Of a stretch of 64,000 bases of DNA, positions 16,113-24,750 are shown one piece after another. The stretch comes from Vibrio mediterranei (GTDB taxonomy: Bacteria; Pseudomonadota; Gammaproteobacteria; Enterobacterales; Vibrionaceae): positions 85,360 through 149,359 of the forward strand of contig NZ_FLLQ01000010.1 in the NCBI RefSeq assembly GCF_900088415.1, given 5' to 3'. The notes under the pieces were generated by a model. The model did not search any database. It saw only the letters and a list, made by a program, of their open reading frames with translations, and was not told where the DNA came from. A program made the position numbers and the translations under genes. Position 1 is the stretch's first letter, and every line of letters starts with the position of its first letter.

Positions 16113-16496
16113 TTACTTTAACTTTTCTAAATCCGCTTCAATCTCGGCAATTTTGCTAGAAACGACTTTTTCTAAGTGGCGAAGATCGGTGAGGATTTTC
16201 TGCTTAACATCGACTTCGGCGACTTCTACAGGTTTGGTTAGTTTATTTAATTCATCAATAACCAGCGTGAGATTGCGGTTAATTTCGGTGACTTCTTTGT
16301 AATTGCCACTGCTGCTATTAACGCGAACATTCTTTACTTGTCTTGGATACTTAAACTTAACGCTTTTGGCGAAGAGCTCGCCCTTTTGCTTATGAAAGTA
16401 TATCTTCAACACATCCTTGTGCGCTTCTTGTCGTAGTGAGTAACGCTCAATTTGTTTAGGATCGTGAATGCCTAAACCTGTGAGGTTTGGATACAT
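16113..16496 (-). CDS. UPF0325 family protein (YaeH-like)
   Basis: The 127-aa protein closely matches E. coli YaeH (UPF0325): the opening M-Y-P-N-L-T-G-L-G-I, the Y-S-L-R-Q-E-A segment (about 19-25), A-K-S-V-K-F-K-Y-P-R-Q (43-53) and the C-terminal I-E-A-D-L-E-K-L. It is soluble with a helical C-terminal half. The function is unknown. As in E. coli it lies near glnD and map, so the linkage is old. It is leftward and converges on abgT. Confidence 0.93.
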   Translation of the reverse strand: MYPNLTGLGIHDPKQIERYSLRQEAHKDVLKIYFHKQKGELFAKSVKFKYPRQVKNVRVNSSSGNYKEVTEINRNLTLVIDELNKLTKPVEVAEVDVKQKILTDLRHLEKVVSSKIAEIEADLEKLK

Positions 16497-16676
16497 AAGT
16501 TACCTCTTATTGCAGTGTGTTTCTCTACAACTGTAGCAGGCAATTAATGTGGTAGATAGCTGATAATTAGACAAATAAGAGAGAAATGTGGACGAGATCG
16601 CTTAAATGATGCGCAATTTTAATTTAGGTGACTGGCCACGACGGTATGGCCAGTCATTATTACTGATAACTATTTA

Positions 16677-19301
16677 TTAACTAGCAATTTGTTCTGAAAT
16701 TGTGTCATGCAGTTTTTGTTTTAGCTGGCTCTGTTCCTCTTCAGACAGTCTGCCACCCGTTGCGCTTGTTAAGATAAATAAGTCTTCTGCACGTTCGCCA
16801 ATTGTAGTGATTTTCGCCGCATGTAGATTAACGCCAAGCTGGGCAAACGTCGCTCCCACTTTTGCTAGTAAGCCTGGGGCATCTAAAGCGACCAGTTCCA
16901 TCAGCGTGCGCTTTTTCCCCTTAGTGGGTAAAAAGTCGACCTGAGTTTTTACATTGAAATGCTTTAGGTTTCTTGGTGCGCGACGCGTTTTCACGCGGGT
17001 AGGGCGTCCATCCTCCAAGACATGAACCAAATGTTTGATCACCGCAGAGTGTCGCTCTACATCAATGGCATTACCATGTTGATCAAGCACCATAAAGGTA
17101 TCAAGGACGAAACCATCCTTACTGGTCATGATCTGCGCGTCATGCACGTTAAAATTACGGCGATCGAGTTCTGCAACCACTGTGGCAAACAATGCAGGCT
17201 GATCTTGGCAATATACAAAGACTTCAGTGCCGCCACGTGTCGCATTCTTACTCATCAGCACTAGTGGCTTAGTAGGATCATCGGCATTAAGGATGTGTTC
17301 ACTGTGCCAGGCAATCTGCTTGTGAGTGTGTCTTAGGAAATAGTCAGCCTTGAATCGTTGCCAAAGTACTTCGATCTCTCGAGCGTTAAAGCCTTGCTTA
17401 CGTAGAAGCGCTGAAGAGAGTTGTTGATTGTGTCGAATACGGTCACGAACATCGACGGGATTCTCTAGGCCTCTTCTGAGTGCTCGCTGTGTGGAGTAGA
17501 AGAGCTCAGCTAGCAAGGTTCGCTTCCAACTGTTCCATAGTTCTGGGTTCGTGGCACAGATATCGGCAACAGTGAGGCAGACTAGATACTCAAGGTATTC
17601 TTCATCGCGAACTTTTTTAGCAAATTCGATAATCACATCTGGGTCGTAAATATCACGACGTTGAGCGGTAACCGACATTAATAGGTGATTTTGAACTAAC
17701 CAAGAGACCAGTTTGGCTTCCGGTTTAGACAAGCCGTGTTCCATACAGAAATCATACGCTTCGACAGCGCCGATCTCTGAGTGATCGCCCCCTCGACCTT
17801 TACCGATGTCATGAAAAATGGCAGCGAGGATAAGCAGTTCTTTTTTCTGCATACGAGGATAGACCTCGCAGCAAATGGGGTGCTTGGAGTAGTTTTCCTC
17901 GATGCTAAAGGTGTGGATATGATTCAGCAGGCGGACACTGTGTTCGTCAACGGTGTAGACATGAAACAGGTCAAATTGCATTTGTCCGACGATCTGACTC
18001 CACTGGGGCAGGTAGGCCGATAAAACCCCTAGCTTGTGCATCAAGCGAAACGCTCGGTGCAGCGCGTTCGGGTGGCGAACCAGATCCATAAACTTCTCTC
18101 TTGCTGCCGGAATGGTGTGCAAAAACTTGTTTAATCGACGTCGAGCAGTACGTAATTGACGCAATGTTGCTGGGCTGACGCCTTCAATACTCGAGTCATT
18201 AGCGATATGAATAAACATATCTAAGATGGTTTCTGGCCTAGCTTGAAACAGCGCAGGCTTTCTTGCTTCTATGAGTTTGCCCCTGCGCTGGAAATCATCG
18301 TTAATGACGATAGCGTCTTGAATCTTACCTTTATTGACGATGGCTTGATCAAACAGTTTCAACAACATCTTATTCAGTTCAGCGACACGTCGTAGTGTTC
18401 GATAGAACTCTTTCATCATCATCTCGACCGCTACGTTGCCTTCACCAACAAAGCCTAAGTTCTCGGCCACTTGAGCTTGATGAGCGAAGGTTAGCCGGTT
18501 GTCGTAGCGTCGTAGTTCGATGTGTAGTGCAAAGCGCACGCGCCAGAGAAAGTTCTGGCACTCGACGAGTTCTCGGTATTCTGCATCGGTGAGGAAACCA
18601 AATCGGCTCATCTCGTACAAGGAAGTAGCCCCAAAGTGGCTGCGCGCTACCCAACTTAGAGTATGGATATCACGCAATCCGCCCGGGGTGGATTTAATAT
18701 CGGGTTCTAGATTGTAGGTGGTGTCGTGGTACTTGGCGTGACGAGTGCGTTGTTCTTCGATTTTTGCGTGATAAAAGGTTTCTGAGGGCCAAAATTCTTC
18801 GGAATCTATCTGGCTCTTAAGTAAGGAAAAGGTGTCTTCGCTGCCACATAGCAAACGCGCCTCTTGAAGATTCGTCGCAACGGTTAAGTCCGACTGGCCG
18901 ATTTCAAGGCATTCTTGAACGGTTCTTACCGCGTGGCCGACTTCTAATCTCAGATCCCAAAGTAGGGTAATGAATTCACTGATGGTGCTTTCAAGGTTCG
19001 CTGGAAGCTTTTTGCGCGAGACCACCAGAATATCGATATCCGATAGCGGGTGCAGCTCGCCGCGACCATATCCACCTACAGCCACTAACGCTAGGCTGGT
19101 TTGGTTAGCTAGACCAGTGAACTGCCATAACCGGTTAAGTAGCTGGTCAATGTAATCTGAACGACCTAGGACCAAATCGGTAATAGGGTGGTGATTTAAG
19201 AACTCTTGTTTCTGATGTTCAGAAAAGGTTTCTAATTGTGACTTTAACTCGCTGATCGTGAGTTGTTCGTCGCTTAGTGTGGTTGGGCTCTGAAAAGTCA
19301 T
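16677..19301 (-). CDS. glnD: Bifunctional uridylyltransferase / uridylyl-removing enzyme
   Basis: GlnD senses glutamine and adds or removes UMP on PII proteins (GlnB at 42089 is one target). The protein (874 aa) has an N-terminal nucleotidyltransferase domain with G-G-Y-G-R-G-E-L-H-P-L-S-D-I-D, an HD hydrolase domain with H-D-I-G-K-G (about residue 505) and two C-terminal ACT domains that bind glutamine. I chose the ATG at 19301 because homology to other GlnD proteins begins there; the open frame runs 7 codons further. It is downstream of map on the same strand but separated by a terminator. Confidence 0.96.
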   Translation of the reverse strand: MTFQSPTTLSDEQLTISELKSQLETFSEHQKQEFLNHHPITDLVLGRSDYIDQLLNRLWQFTGLANQTSLALVAVGGYGRGELHPLSDIDILVVSRKKLPANLESTISEFITLLWDLRLEVGHAVRTVQECLEIGQSDLTVATNLQEARLLCGSEDTFSLLKSQIDSEEFWPSETFYHAKIEEQRTRHAKYHDTTYNLEPDIKSTPGGLRDIHTLSWVARSHFGATSLYEMSRFGFLTDAEYRELVECQNFLWRVRFALHIELRRYDNRLTFAHQAQVAENLGFVGEGNVAVEMMMKEFYRTLRRVAELNKMLLKLFDQAIVNKGKIQDAIVINDDFQRRGKLIEARKPALFQARPETILDMFIHIANDSSIEGVSPATLRQLRTARRRLNKFLHTIPAAREKFMDLVRHPNALHRAFRLMHKLGVLSAYLPQWSQIVGQMQFDLFHVYTVDEHSVRLLNHIHTFSIEENYSKHPICCEVYPRMQKKELLILAAIFHDIGKGRGGDHSEIGAVEAYDFCMEHGLSKPEAKLVSWLVQNHLLMSVTAQRRDIYDPDVIIEFAKKVRDEEYLEYLVCLTVADICATNPELWNSWKRTLLAELFYSTQRALRRGLENPVDVRDRIRHNQQLSSALLRKQGFNAREIEVLWQRFKADYFLRHTHKQIAWHSEHILNADDPTKPLVLMSKNATRGGTEVFVYCQDQPALFATVVAELDRRNFNVHDAQIMTSKDGFVLDTFMVLDQHGNAIDVERHSAVIKHLVHVLEDGRPTRVKTRRAPRNLKHFNVKTQVDFLPTKGKKRTLMELVALDAPGLLAKVGATFAQLGVNLHAAKITTIGERAEDLFILTSATGGRLSEEEQSQLKQKLHDTISEQIAS

Positions 19302-19361
19302 GAGTGCGATCCGTGCAAGCAAAAAAGTTTCTAACTACGGTTATACCAAAATGATTCAGAT

Positions 19362-19390
19362 AAAAAAATATCCCCAGTGTTTGGGGATAT
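19362..19390 (-). terminator. Intrinsic terminator of map
   Basis: A 9-bp stem (19368-19376 with 19382-19390) closes a 5-base loop and is followed on the minus strand by a seven-T run. It lies between map and glnD, so some transcripts end before glnD. Confidence 0.85.
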
Positions 19391-19411
19391 TGTTGAATCG
19401 AAGCGAAATGG

Positions 19412-20290
19412 CTAGATATTGTTCATGTGACGAGGAATAGATTCGTCGCTACGTAAGGTCAATACTTCGCAACCTGTTTTGGTTACCACAATCGTATGTT
19501 CCCATTGCGCGGAGTTTTTGCCGTCGCCAGTGTAGACTGTCCAGTCGTCTTCTGCGTCAATGCTGCAGCCAAACTTACCAGCATTGATCATTGGTTCAAT
19601 AGTGAACACCATACCTTCTTTTAGTACACGGCGATCGTTGTTTTTGTAGTGAACTACTTGTGGCTCCTCATGGAACTCAGAACCGATACCGTGGCCACAA
19701 AAATCCTTCACGATAGAGAACTTATTACGTGGGTTATTCTTGTTATTCGTTTTAATGAATTTTTCAATCTCAGTACCGATAGCACCAACTGTGGAGCCTG
19801 GTTTTACGGTCTTCATGCCCAGATACAGTGCTTCTTGAGCAACCATACATAGGCGCTTATCAGCAGGTGAAACATCACCGACTAAAAACATTTTTGATGT
19901 ATCGCCGTGATAACCTTCTGGACGAGTGTCTAGTGAGGCATTTTCATCGTTAGGAATAATAACTGTCACGTCCACGTTGACGATATCGCCATTTTTTAGA
20001 ACAGCCGGTTTTAGTTTACCTGTAGTACCCATTGCGTCTTGTTCTGCTGGGATACCGTGACAAACAATGTGGTTGATCGATGTGCAGATTGATTTTGGAT
20101 AACCGTGATAATCAAGTGGGGCCGAGTAAGCGCCACGCTCACGAGTGTAATCCGCACAAATTCTATCGAGCTCTTCCGTCGTTACCCCTTCTTTCACGTG
20201 AGGTTCGATCATTTCTAAAAGCTCTGCTGCAAGCTTACCTGCGATACGCATTCTTTCGATTTCAGCTTCAGTTTTGATTTTGATAGACAT
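19412..20290 (-). CDS. map: Methionine aminopeptidase, type I
   Basis: Map removes the initiator methionine from nascent proteins. The 292-aa protein carries the pita-bread metallopeptidase fold with the expected metal ligands (two Asp, His in G-H-G-I-G, Glu in F-T-I-E-P and Glu near the C-terminus). It is about 28 residues longer than the E. coli enzyme, owing to a loop around residues 80-125 and to the C-terminal tail. It is divergent from rpsB, the conserved map/rpsB arrangement of gammaproteobacteria. Confidence 0.97.
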   Translation of the reverse strand: MSIKIKTEAEIERMRIAGKLAAELLEMIEPHVKEGVTTEELDRICADYTRERGAYSAPLDYHGYPKSICTSINHIVCHGIPAEQDAMGTTGKLKPAVLKNGDIVNVDVTVIIPNDENASLDTRPEGYHGDTSKMFLVGDVSPADKRLCMVAQEALYLGMKTVKPGSTVGAIGTEIEKFIKTNNKNNPRNKFSIVKDFCGHGIGSEFHEEPQVVHYKNNDRRVLKEGMVFTIEPMINAGKFGCSIDAEDDWTVYTGDGKNSAQWEHTIVVTKTGCEVLTLRSDESIPRHMNNI

Positions 20291-20477
20291 CTGTGTTCTC
20301 TGCTTTCTAAATTGACGGGTTATTCTATCAGTGGCGAGATTAAGCGCAACAAGAATAAAACTCGTTTGTAGTTATGTACGTGATTCATTTTAGTTGGGTT
20401 TAGTTAAAAACTCACTGCTGTGATGATTGTACTTTGTACATTTATTGCGATTTTTGTAGAAATCAGTGGCCAAATTA

Positions 20478-20486
20478 TGGTATAAA
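20478..20486 (+). promoter_or_regulatory. Extended -10 promoter of rpsB-tsf
   Basis: TGGTATAAA is an extended -10 element followed by a GC-rich discriminator (GCGCGCC), the signature of stringently controlled ribosomal promoters. No good -35 hexamer is seen at the right distance. Confidence 0.75.
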
Positions 20487-20573
20487 GCGCGCCGGAAACA
20501 GGACTTAGTTTCTTCGAATCGGCGAGCTCGGTTTTGTTCCCATTAACTTTAATTTAAATCACACACATTTCGT

Positions 20574-20660
20574 CACATGTTCCGGGGTGCTTGAGTAATC
20601 ATTCATACCAAGTCGGATTCATGGGAAATGTGGAGGCCTAACCCCATAGAGGAATTTAAA
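20574..20660 (+). promoter_or_regulatory. Ribosomal protein S2 leader (rpsB autoregulatory element)
   Basis: Autoregulation of rpsB-tsf by S2 through a conserved 5' leader is established for gammaproteobacteria. Here the leader has CACAT (20574-20578) complementary to ATGTG (20628-20632), GGGGT (20584-20588) complementary to ACCCC (20641-20645), and an inner CTTG/CAAG hairpin. The first two pairings cross, which implies a pseudoknot ending just before the ribosome site. Assignment rests on position and complementarity, not on a covariance search. Confidence 0.7.
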
Positions 20661-21392
20661 ATGGCAACTGTATCAATGCGCGATATGCTAAAAGCTGGTG
20701 TTCACTTCGGTCACCAGACTCGTTACTGGAACCCAAAAATGAAGCCATTCATCTTTGGTGCTCGTAACCGCGTACATATCATCAACCTAGAAAAAACTGT
20801 ACCAATGTTCAACGATGCACTAGCTGAGCTAGCTAAAATCGGTGAGAAGAAAGGTAAAGTTCTTTTCGTTGGTACTAAGCGCGCTGCATCTGAAGCTGTT
20901 AAAGAAGCTGCAATCAACGCTGACCAGTTCTACGTGAACAACCGTTGGTTGGGCGGTATGCTAACGAACTACAAAACTGTTCGTCAGTCTATCAAGCGTC
21001 TAAAAGATTTCGAAGCACAAGCTCAAGACGGTACTTTCGAGAAACTAACTAAGAAAGAAGCTCTAATGCGCACTCGCGAAATGGAGAAGCTAGAGAAGTC
21101 TCTTGGTGGTATCAAGAACATGGGCGGCCTACCAGACGCTCTATTCGTAATCGACGCTGATCACGAGCACATCGCTGTTAAAGAAGCAAACAACCTAGGT
21201 ATCCCAGTATTTGCTGTTGTTGATACTAACTCTAACCCAGACGGCGTTGACTACGTTATCCCAGGTAACGACGACGCAATCCGTGCAGTACAGCTTTACC
21301 TAAACGCTGCTGCAGACGCGGTTAAAGAAGGTCGCAACAAAGACGTTGCAGCTGTAGCTGACAAAGACGGTTTCGTAGAAGAAGCTGAATAA
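20661..21392 (+). CDS. rpsB: 30S ribosomal protein S2
   Basis: S2 is 243 aa, the standard length, starting M-A-T-V-S-M-R-D-M-L-K-A-G with the family signature G-V-H-F-G-H-Q-T-R-Y-W-N-P (about 13-25). The ATG at 20661 follows GAGGA at good spacing; the open frame extends 11 codons upstream into the leader, which I exclude. It is the first gene of the rpsB-tsf operon. Codon use is that of a very highly expressed gene. Confidence 0.99.
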   Translation: MATVSMRDMLKAGVHFGHQTRYWNPKMKPFIFGARNRVHIINLEKTVPMFNDALAELAKIGEKKGKVLFVGTKRAASEAVKEAAINADQFYVNNRWLGGMLTNYKTVRQSIKRLKDFEAQAQDGTFEKLTKKEALMRTREMEKLEKSLGGIKNMGGLPDALFVIDADHEHIAVKEANNLGIPVFAVVDTNSNPDGVDYVIPGNDDAIRAVQLYLNAAADAVKEGRNKDVAAVADKDGFVEEAE

Positions 21393-21459
21393 TAGCGGCT
21401 CGAAGTCACACTTAGTTTCGAAGACATCTAGTCTTCATATAAACTGAGTTATAGTTAGC

Positions 21460-21490
21460 ATCAGGGGCCGAATGAGAGCCCCTGATTTTT
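21460..21490 (+). terminator. Terminator-like attenuator between rpsB and tsf
   Basis: A 9-bp stem (21460-21468 with 21478-21486) closes a 9-base loop and ends in a T-run. It lies inside the operon, so it probably causes partial termination, lowering tsf relative to rpsB; a similar element is known in E. coli. Confidence 0.8.
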
Positions 21491-21521
21491 ACCCTAATCA
21501 GAATCAACTGAGGAATAGAGA

Positions 21522-22364
21522 ATGGCTGTTACTGCTGCTCTAGTTAAAGAACTGCGCGACCGCACTGGCGCAGGCATGATGGAATGTAAGAAAGCGCTTG
21601 TTGAAACTAACGGCGACATCGAACTAGCAATCGAAAACATGCGTAAGTCTGGCGCTGCTAAAGCTGCTAAAAAAGCAGGTAACATCGCTGCTGAAGGCGC
21701 GATCATCATTAAAGAAGAGAACGGCGTTGCTGCTCTTCTTGAAGTTAACTGCCAAACTGACTTCGTTGCTAAAGATGCAAACTTCACAGCATTTGCTGAG
21801 AAAGTAGCTGACGAAGCTCTAGCAACTAAAGCAACTGCTGAAGAGCTAGTAGCTAAGTTCGAAGACGAGCGTGTTACTCTTGTTGCTAAGATCGGTGAAA
21901 ACATCAACATCCGTCGCGTACAGTACGTTGAAGGCGCTGCTATCGCTACTTACCGTCACGGTGAGAAGATCGGTGTTGTTGTTGCTGGTGAAGGCGACGC
22001 AGAAACTCTTAAGCACGTTGCTATGCACGTTGCTGCTTCTCGTCCAGAGTTCGTTAACCCAGAAGACGTACCTGCAGACGTAGTAGAAAAAGAGAAAGCT
22101 GTTCAAGTTGAAATCGCTATGAACGAAGGCAAGCCTGCTGAGATCGCTGAGAAGATGGTTGTTGGCCGCATGAAGAAATTCACTGGCGAAATCTCTCTAA
22201 CTGGTCAAGCGTTCGTAATGGAGCCAAAGAAAACTGTTGGCGAAATCCTTAAAGAGCGTGGCGCATCAGTAGCTACTTTTGTACGTCTAGAAGTTGGTGA
22301 AGGCATCGACAAGGGCGAGCAAATGAGCTTCGCTGACGAAGTAGCAGCAGCTCAGAAAGGTTAA
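21522..22364 (+). CDS. tsf: Translation elongation factor Ts
   Basis: EF-Ts is the guanine nucleotide exchange factor of EF-Tu. The 280-aa protein begins with the UBA-like helical domain containing L-R-D-R-T-G-A-G-M-M-E-C-K-K-A-L (about residues 10-25) and continues with the core, including T-D-F-V-A (about 82-86), which contacts EF-Tu. It is the second gene of the rpsB operon, about 130 bp after rpsB. TGAGGAA precedes the ATG. Confidence 0.99.
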   Translation: MAVTAALVKELRDRTGAGMMECKKALVETNGDIELAIENMRKSGAAKAAKKAGNIAAEGAIIIKEENGVAALLEVNCQTDFVAKDANFTAFAEKVADEALATKATAEELVAKFEDERVTLVAKIGENINIRRVQYVEGAAIATYRHGEKIGVVVAGEGDAETLKHVAMHVAASRPEFVNPEDVPADVVEKEKAVQVEIAMNEGKPAEIAEKMVVGRMKKFTGEISLTGQAFVMEPKKTVGEILKERGASVATFVRLEVGEGIDKGEQMSFADEVAAAQKG

Positions 22365-22385
22365 TCCTTGATGATTTGTTGATGA

Positions 22386-22415
22386 AAAGACCGTGGCCTT
22401 GGCTACGGTCTTTTT
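22386..22415 (+). terminator. Intrinsic terminator of rpsB-tsf
   Basis: A 9-bp stem (22386-22394 with 22405-22413), extended by an inner GGCC/GGCT pairing, is followed by TTTTT. Confidence 0.9.
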
Positions 22416-22436
22416 ACGACTAGGCTATCTGTCATT

Positions 22437-22465
22437 TTTTAGCCGTTATGAGTTGAGTCTATACT
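22437..22465 (+). promoter_or_regulatory. Possible promoter of pyrH
   Basis: TATACT (22460-22465) has a weak TTTTAG at 17-base spacing. It lies after the tsf terminator and about 50 bases before the pyrH ATG, where a new start is expected. The -35 match is poor. Confidence 0.4.
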
Positions 22466-22514
22466 AGTCTCAAGCCATGACCGTTAATCGATAACTCTTT
22501 GGAAGGTATACTTC

Positions 22515-23246
22515 ATGACAACGAACCCTAAACCAGCTTATCAACGTATTCTGTTAAAACTTAGTGGTGAAGCGCTACAAGGCGAGGAAGGCTTTGGTAT
22601 CGATCCAAAAATCCTTGACCGTATGGCACAAGAGGTTAAAGAACTGGTTGAACTGGGTGTTCAAGTTGGTGTAGTCATTGGTGGTGGTAACTTGTTCCGT
22701 GGTGCAGGCCTTGCTGAAGCAGGTATGAACCGTGTAGTTGGTGATCACATGGGTATGCTAGCAACGGTTATGAATGGCCTAGCTATGCGTGATGCTCTTC
22801 ACCGCGCGTATGTGAATGCACGTGTTATGTCTGCTATCCCTCTTAAAGGTGTTTGCGACGATTACAACTGGGCTGATGCTATTCGTGAATTACGTCAAGG
22901 CCGCGTGGTAATTTTCTCAGCAGGTACTGGTAACCCATTCTTCACAACGGATTCTGCTGCATGTCTTCGTGGTATCGAAATCGAAGCTGATGTTGTGCTT
23001 AAAGCAACAAAAGTAGATGGTGTTTTCACGGCTGATCCAGTGGCTAACCCTGATGCAGTTTTATGTGATAAGCTTTCTTACAGTGCAGTTCTAGAGAAAG
23101 AGCTGAAAGTAATGGACTTGGCGGCATTCACATTGGCTCGTGACCATAAGATGCCAATCCGCGTATTCAACATGAATAAGCCAGGTGCATTGCGTCGTGT
23201 TGTGATGGGTGAAGCAGAAGGCACACTTATCAGCGACGCAGAATAA
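22515..23246 (+). CDS. pyrH: UMP kinase
   Basis: PyrH phosphorylates UMP to UDP in pyrimidine nucleotide synthesis. It is an amino-acid-kinase-fold protein of 243 aa with L-K-L-S-G-E-A-L (about 13-20), the G-G-G-N-L-F-R-G motif (about 57-64) and D-L-A-A-F-T-L-A near residue 205. It is the standard gene between tsf and frr. GGAAGG precedes the ATG. The bacterial enzyme is a hexamer activated by GTP and inhibited by UTP. Confidence 0.98.
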   Translation: MTTNPKPAYQRILLKLSGEALQGEEGFGIDPKILDRMAQEVKELVELGVQVGVVIGGGNLFRGAGLAEAGMNRVVGDHMGMLATVMNGLAMRDALHRAYVNARVMSAIPLKGVCDDYNWADAIRELRQGRVVIFSAGTGNPFFTTDSAACLRGIEIEADVVLKATKVDGVFTADPVANPDAVLCDKLSYSAVLEKELKVMDLAAFTLARDHKMPIRVFNMNKPGALRRVVMGEAEGTLISDAE

Positions 23247-23282
23247 GAGTACACTCTTAACCAGAATTATCGAAGGACATAG

Positions 23283-23306
23283 CCTGAAAGCAGACCGGCT
23301 TTCAGG
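23283..23306 (+). promoter_or_regulatory. Hairpin in frr leader
   Basis: CCTGAAAGC (23283-23291) pairs with GCTTTCAGG (23298-23306) around a 6-base loop in the pyrH-frr gap. There is no T-run, so an mRNA stabiliser or processing site is more likely than a terminator. Confidence 0.5.
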
Positions 23307-23329
23307 TTACTATTATTTAAGGTGATATT

Positions 23330-23887
23330 GTGATTAACGAAATCCAACAAGACGCTCAAGAGCGCATGGCAAAAAGTGTTGAAGCACTTAAGAATAACCT
23401 AACTAAAATTCGCACAGGTCGTGCACACCCAAGCCTTCTTCAAGGTATCTCTGTTGAATATTACGGTGCGCCAACACCTCTAAACCAAGTAGCAAACGTC
23501 ATTGCTGAAGACGCGCGTACACTTGCTATTACAGTATTCGATAAAGAGCTTGCGCCTAAAGTTGAAAAAGCGATTCTGACTTCTGACCTTGGTTTAAACC
23601 CAATGTCTGCGGGTACGGTTATCCGCGTGCCACTTCCACCGCTAACAGAAGAGCGTCGTAAAGACCTAGTGAAGATCGTTCGTGGTGAAGCTGAAGGCGG
23701 CCGCGTTGCAATCCGTAATATTCGTCGTGACGCTAACGGTGACTTGAAAGCGCTACTGAAAGATAAAGAAATTTCTGAAGATGAAGATCGTAAAGCACAA
23801 GATGAGATTCAAAAGCTTACCGATACAGCAGTGAAAAATGTTGATGAACTTCTTGCAGCAAAAGAAAAAGAGTTGATGGAAGTCTAA
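23330..23887 (+). CDS. frr: Ribosome recycling factor
   Basis: RRF splits post-termination ribosomes together with EF-G. The 185-aa protein matches the family over its full length, with K-I-R-T-G-R-A-H-P near residue 26 and R-V-P-L-P-P-L-T-E-E-R-R near 101. The start codon is GTG with AAGG upstream; no ATG fits. A terminator follows, so frr ends the tsf/pyrH segment before the envelope gene cluster. Confidence 0.98.
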   Translation: MINEIQQDAQERMAKSVEALKNNLTKIRTGRAHPSLLQGISVEYYGAPTPLNQVANVIAEDARTLAITVFDKELAPKVEKAILTSDLGLNPMSAGTVIRVPLPPLTEERRKDLVKIVRGEAEGGRVAIRNIRRDANGDLKALLKDKEISEDEDRKAQDEIQKLTDTAVKNVDELLAAKEKELMEV

Positions 23888-23912
23888 TATTTCACCAATC
23901 AGTTCTAGTTTG

Positions 23913-23942
23913 AACGCTGTGCTGACAGCACAGCGTTTTTTT
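23913..23942 (+). terminator. Intrinsic terminator of frr
   Basis: An 11-bp perfect stem (23913-23923 with 23927-23937) closes a 3-base loop and is followed by a run of seven T. Confidence 0.93.
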
Positions 23943-23982
23943 ATGCTACTCTGTCCGACCCGAATTATAACTATACTCTTTT

Positions 23983-24738
23983 ATGCAAAACTCACACATC
24001 TTCAATGATTCCCTTCCAAAACATATTGCTATCATCATGGATGGTAATGGACGTTGGGCAAAATCTAAGGGAAAACCACGCGTTTTCGGGCATAAAAAAG
24101 GGGTTTCTGCGGTACGTAAGACCATTTCTGCCGCTGCAAAACTGAATATTCAAGCAGTGACACTGTTTGCCTTCAGTAGTGAGAATTGGCGTAGACCTGA
24201 AGATGAAGTCGGTCTGCTGATGGAGCTGTTTATTACGGTTCTGTCGAGTGAAATCAAAAAGCTTCATAAAAATAACTTACGTCTTCGCATCATCGGCGAC
24301 AAATCACGCTTTAATGACAGATTACAAAGAAAAATCGCTGAAGCGGAGAAATTGACAGAAAACAACACTGGTACTGTTATCAACGTCGCAGCAAACTACG
24401 GCGGTAAGTGGGATATTTTACAAGCAACCAAAAGGTTAGCTGGACTTGTAGAACAAGGAGAGCTCTCTGCGGATGACATTACTGAAGATATGATTGGTCG
24501 TTGTGTCACTATGTCCGATCTCCCAGATGTCGACCTTTTGATTCGTACTAGTGGTGAATGTCGCATTAGCAACTTTATGCTTTGGCAAATGGCGTATGCC
24601 GAAATGTACTTCACGGAAGAGTACTGGCCAGAATTTGACGAGGACAGCCTCATTCAGGCAATCACTTGGTTTGTGAATCGCGAAAGGCGCTTCGGTTGTA
24701 CCGGAGAACAAGTCAAAGCGTTAATGGAAGCCAATTAA
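23983..24738 (+). CDS. uppS: Undecaprenyl diphosphate synthase (Z-type)
   Basis: UppS extends farnesyl-PP with isopentenyl-PP to the C55 carrier lipid for peptidoglycan and O-antigen. The 251-aa cis-prenyltransferase has catalytic Asp20 in I-I-M-D-G-N-G-R-W-A-K and the C-terminal R-T-S-G-E-C-R-I-S-N-F motif; the usual E-Q before the Arg is E-C here, a change outside the essential residues. It begins the envelope-biogenesis operon, 12 bp before cdsA. Confidence 0.97.
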   Translation: MQNSHIFNDSLPKHIAIIMDGNGRWAKSKGKPRVFGHKKGVSAVRKTISAAAKLNIQAVTLFAFSSENWRRPEDEVGLLMELFITVLSSEIKKLHKNNLRLRIIGDKSRFNDRLQRKIAEAEKLTENNTGTVINVAANYGGKWDILQATKRLAGLVEQGELSADDITEDMIGRCVTMSDLPDVDLLIRTSGECRISNFMLWQMAYAEMYFTEEYWPEFDEDSLIQAITWFVNRERRFGCTGEQVKALMEAN

Positions 24739-24750
24739 GGACGATTTAAT

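Larger units (their letters stand above)
20291..20660. other. Divergent map/rpsB regulatory region
   Basis: About 370 bp with no gene. It carries the rpsB promoter (-10 at 20481), a leader of about 175 bases with the S2-responsive structure near its 3' end, and presumably the map promoter on the other strand. Confidence 0.6.

Noticed and set aside
21871..22106. Leu/Val-rich plus-strand and Asn/Ser/Phe-rich minus-strand frames inside tsf
   Set aside because: Apparent membrane-like composition comes from reading GCT/GTT-rich EF-Ts codons out of frame.
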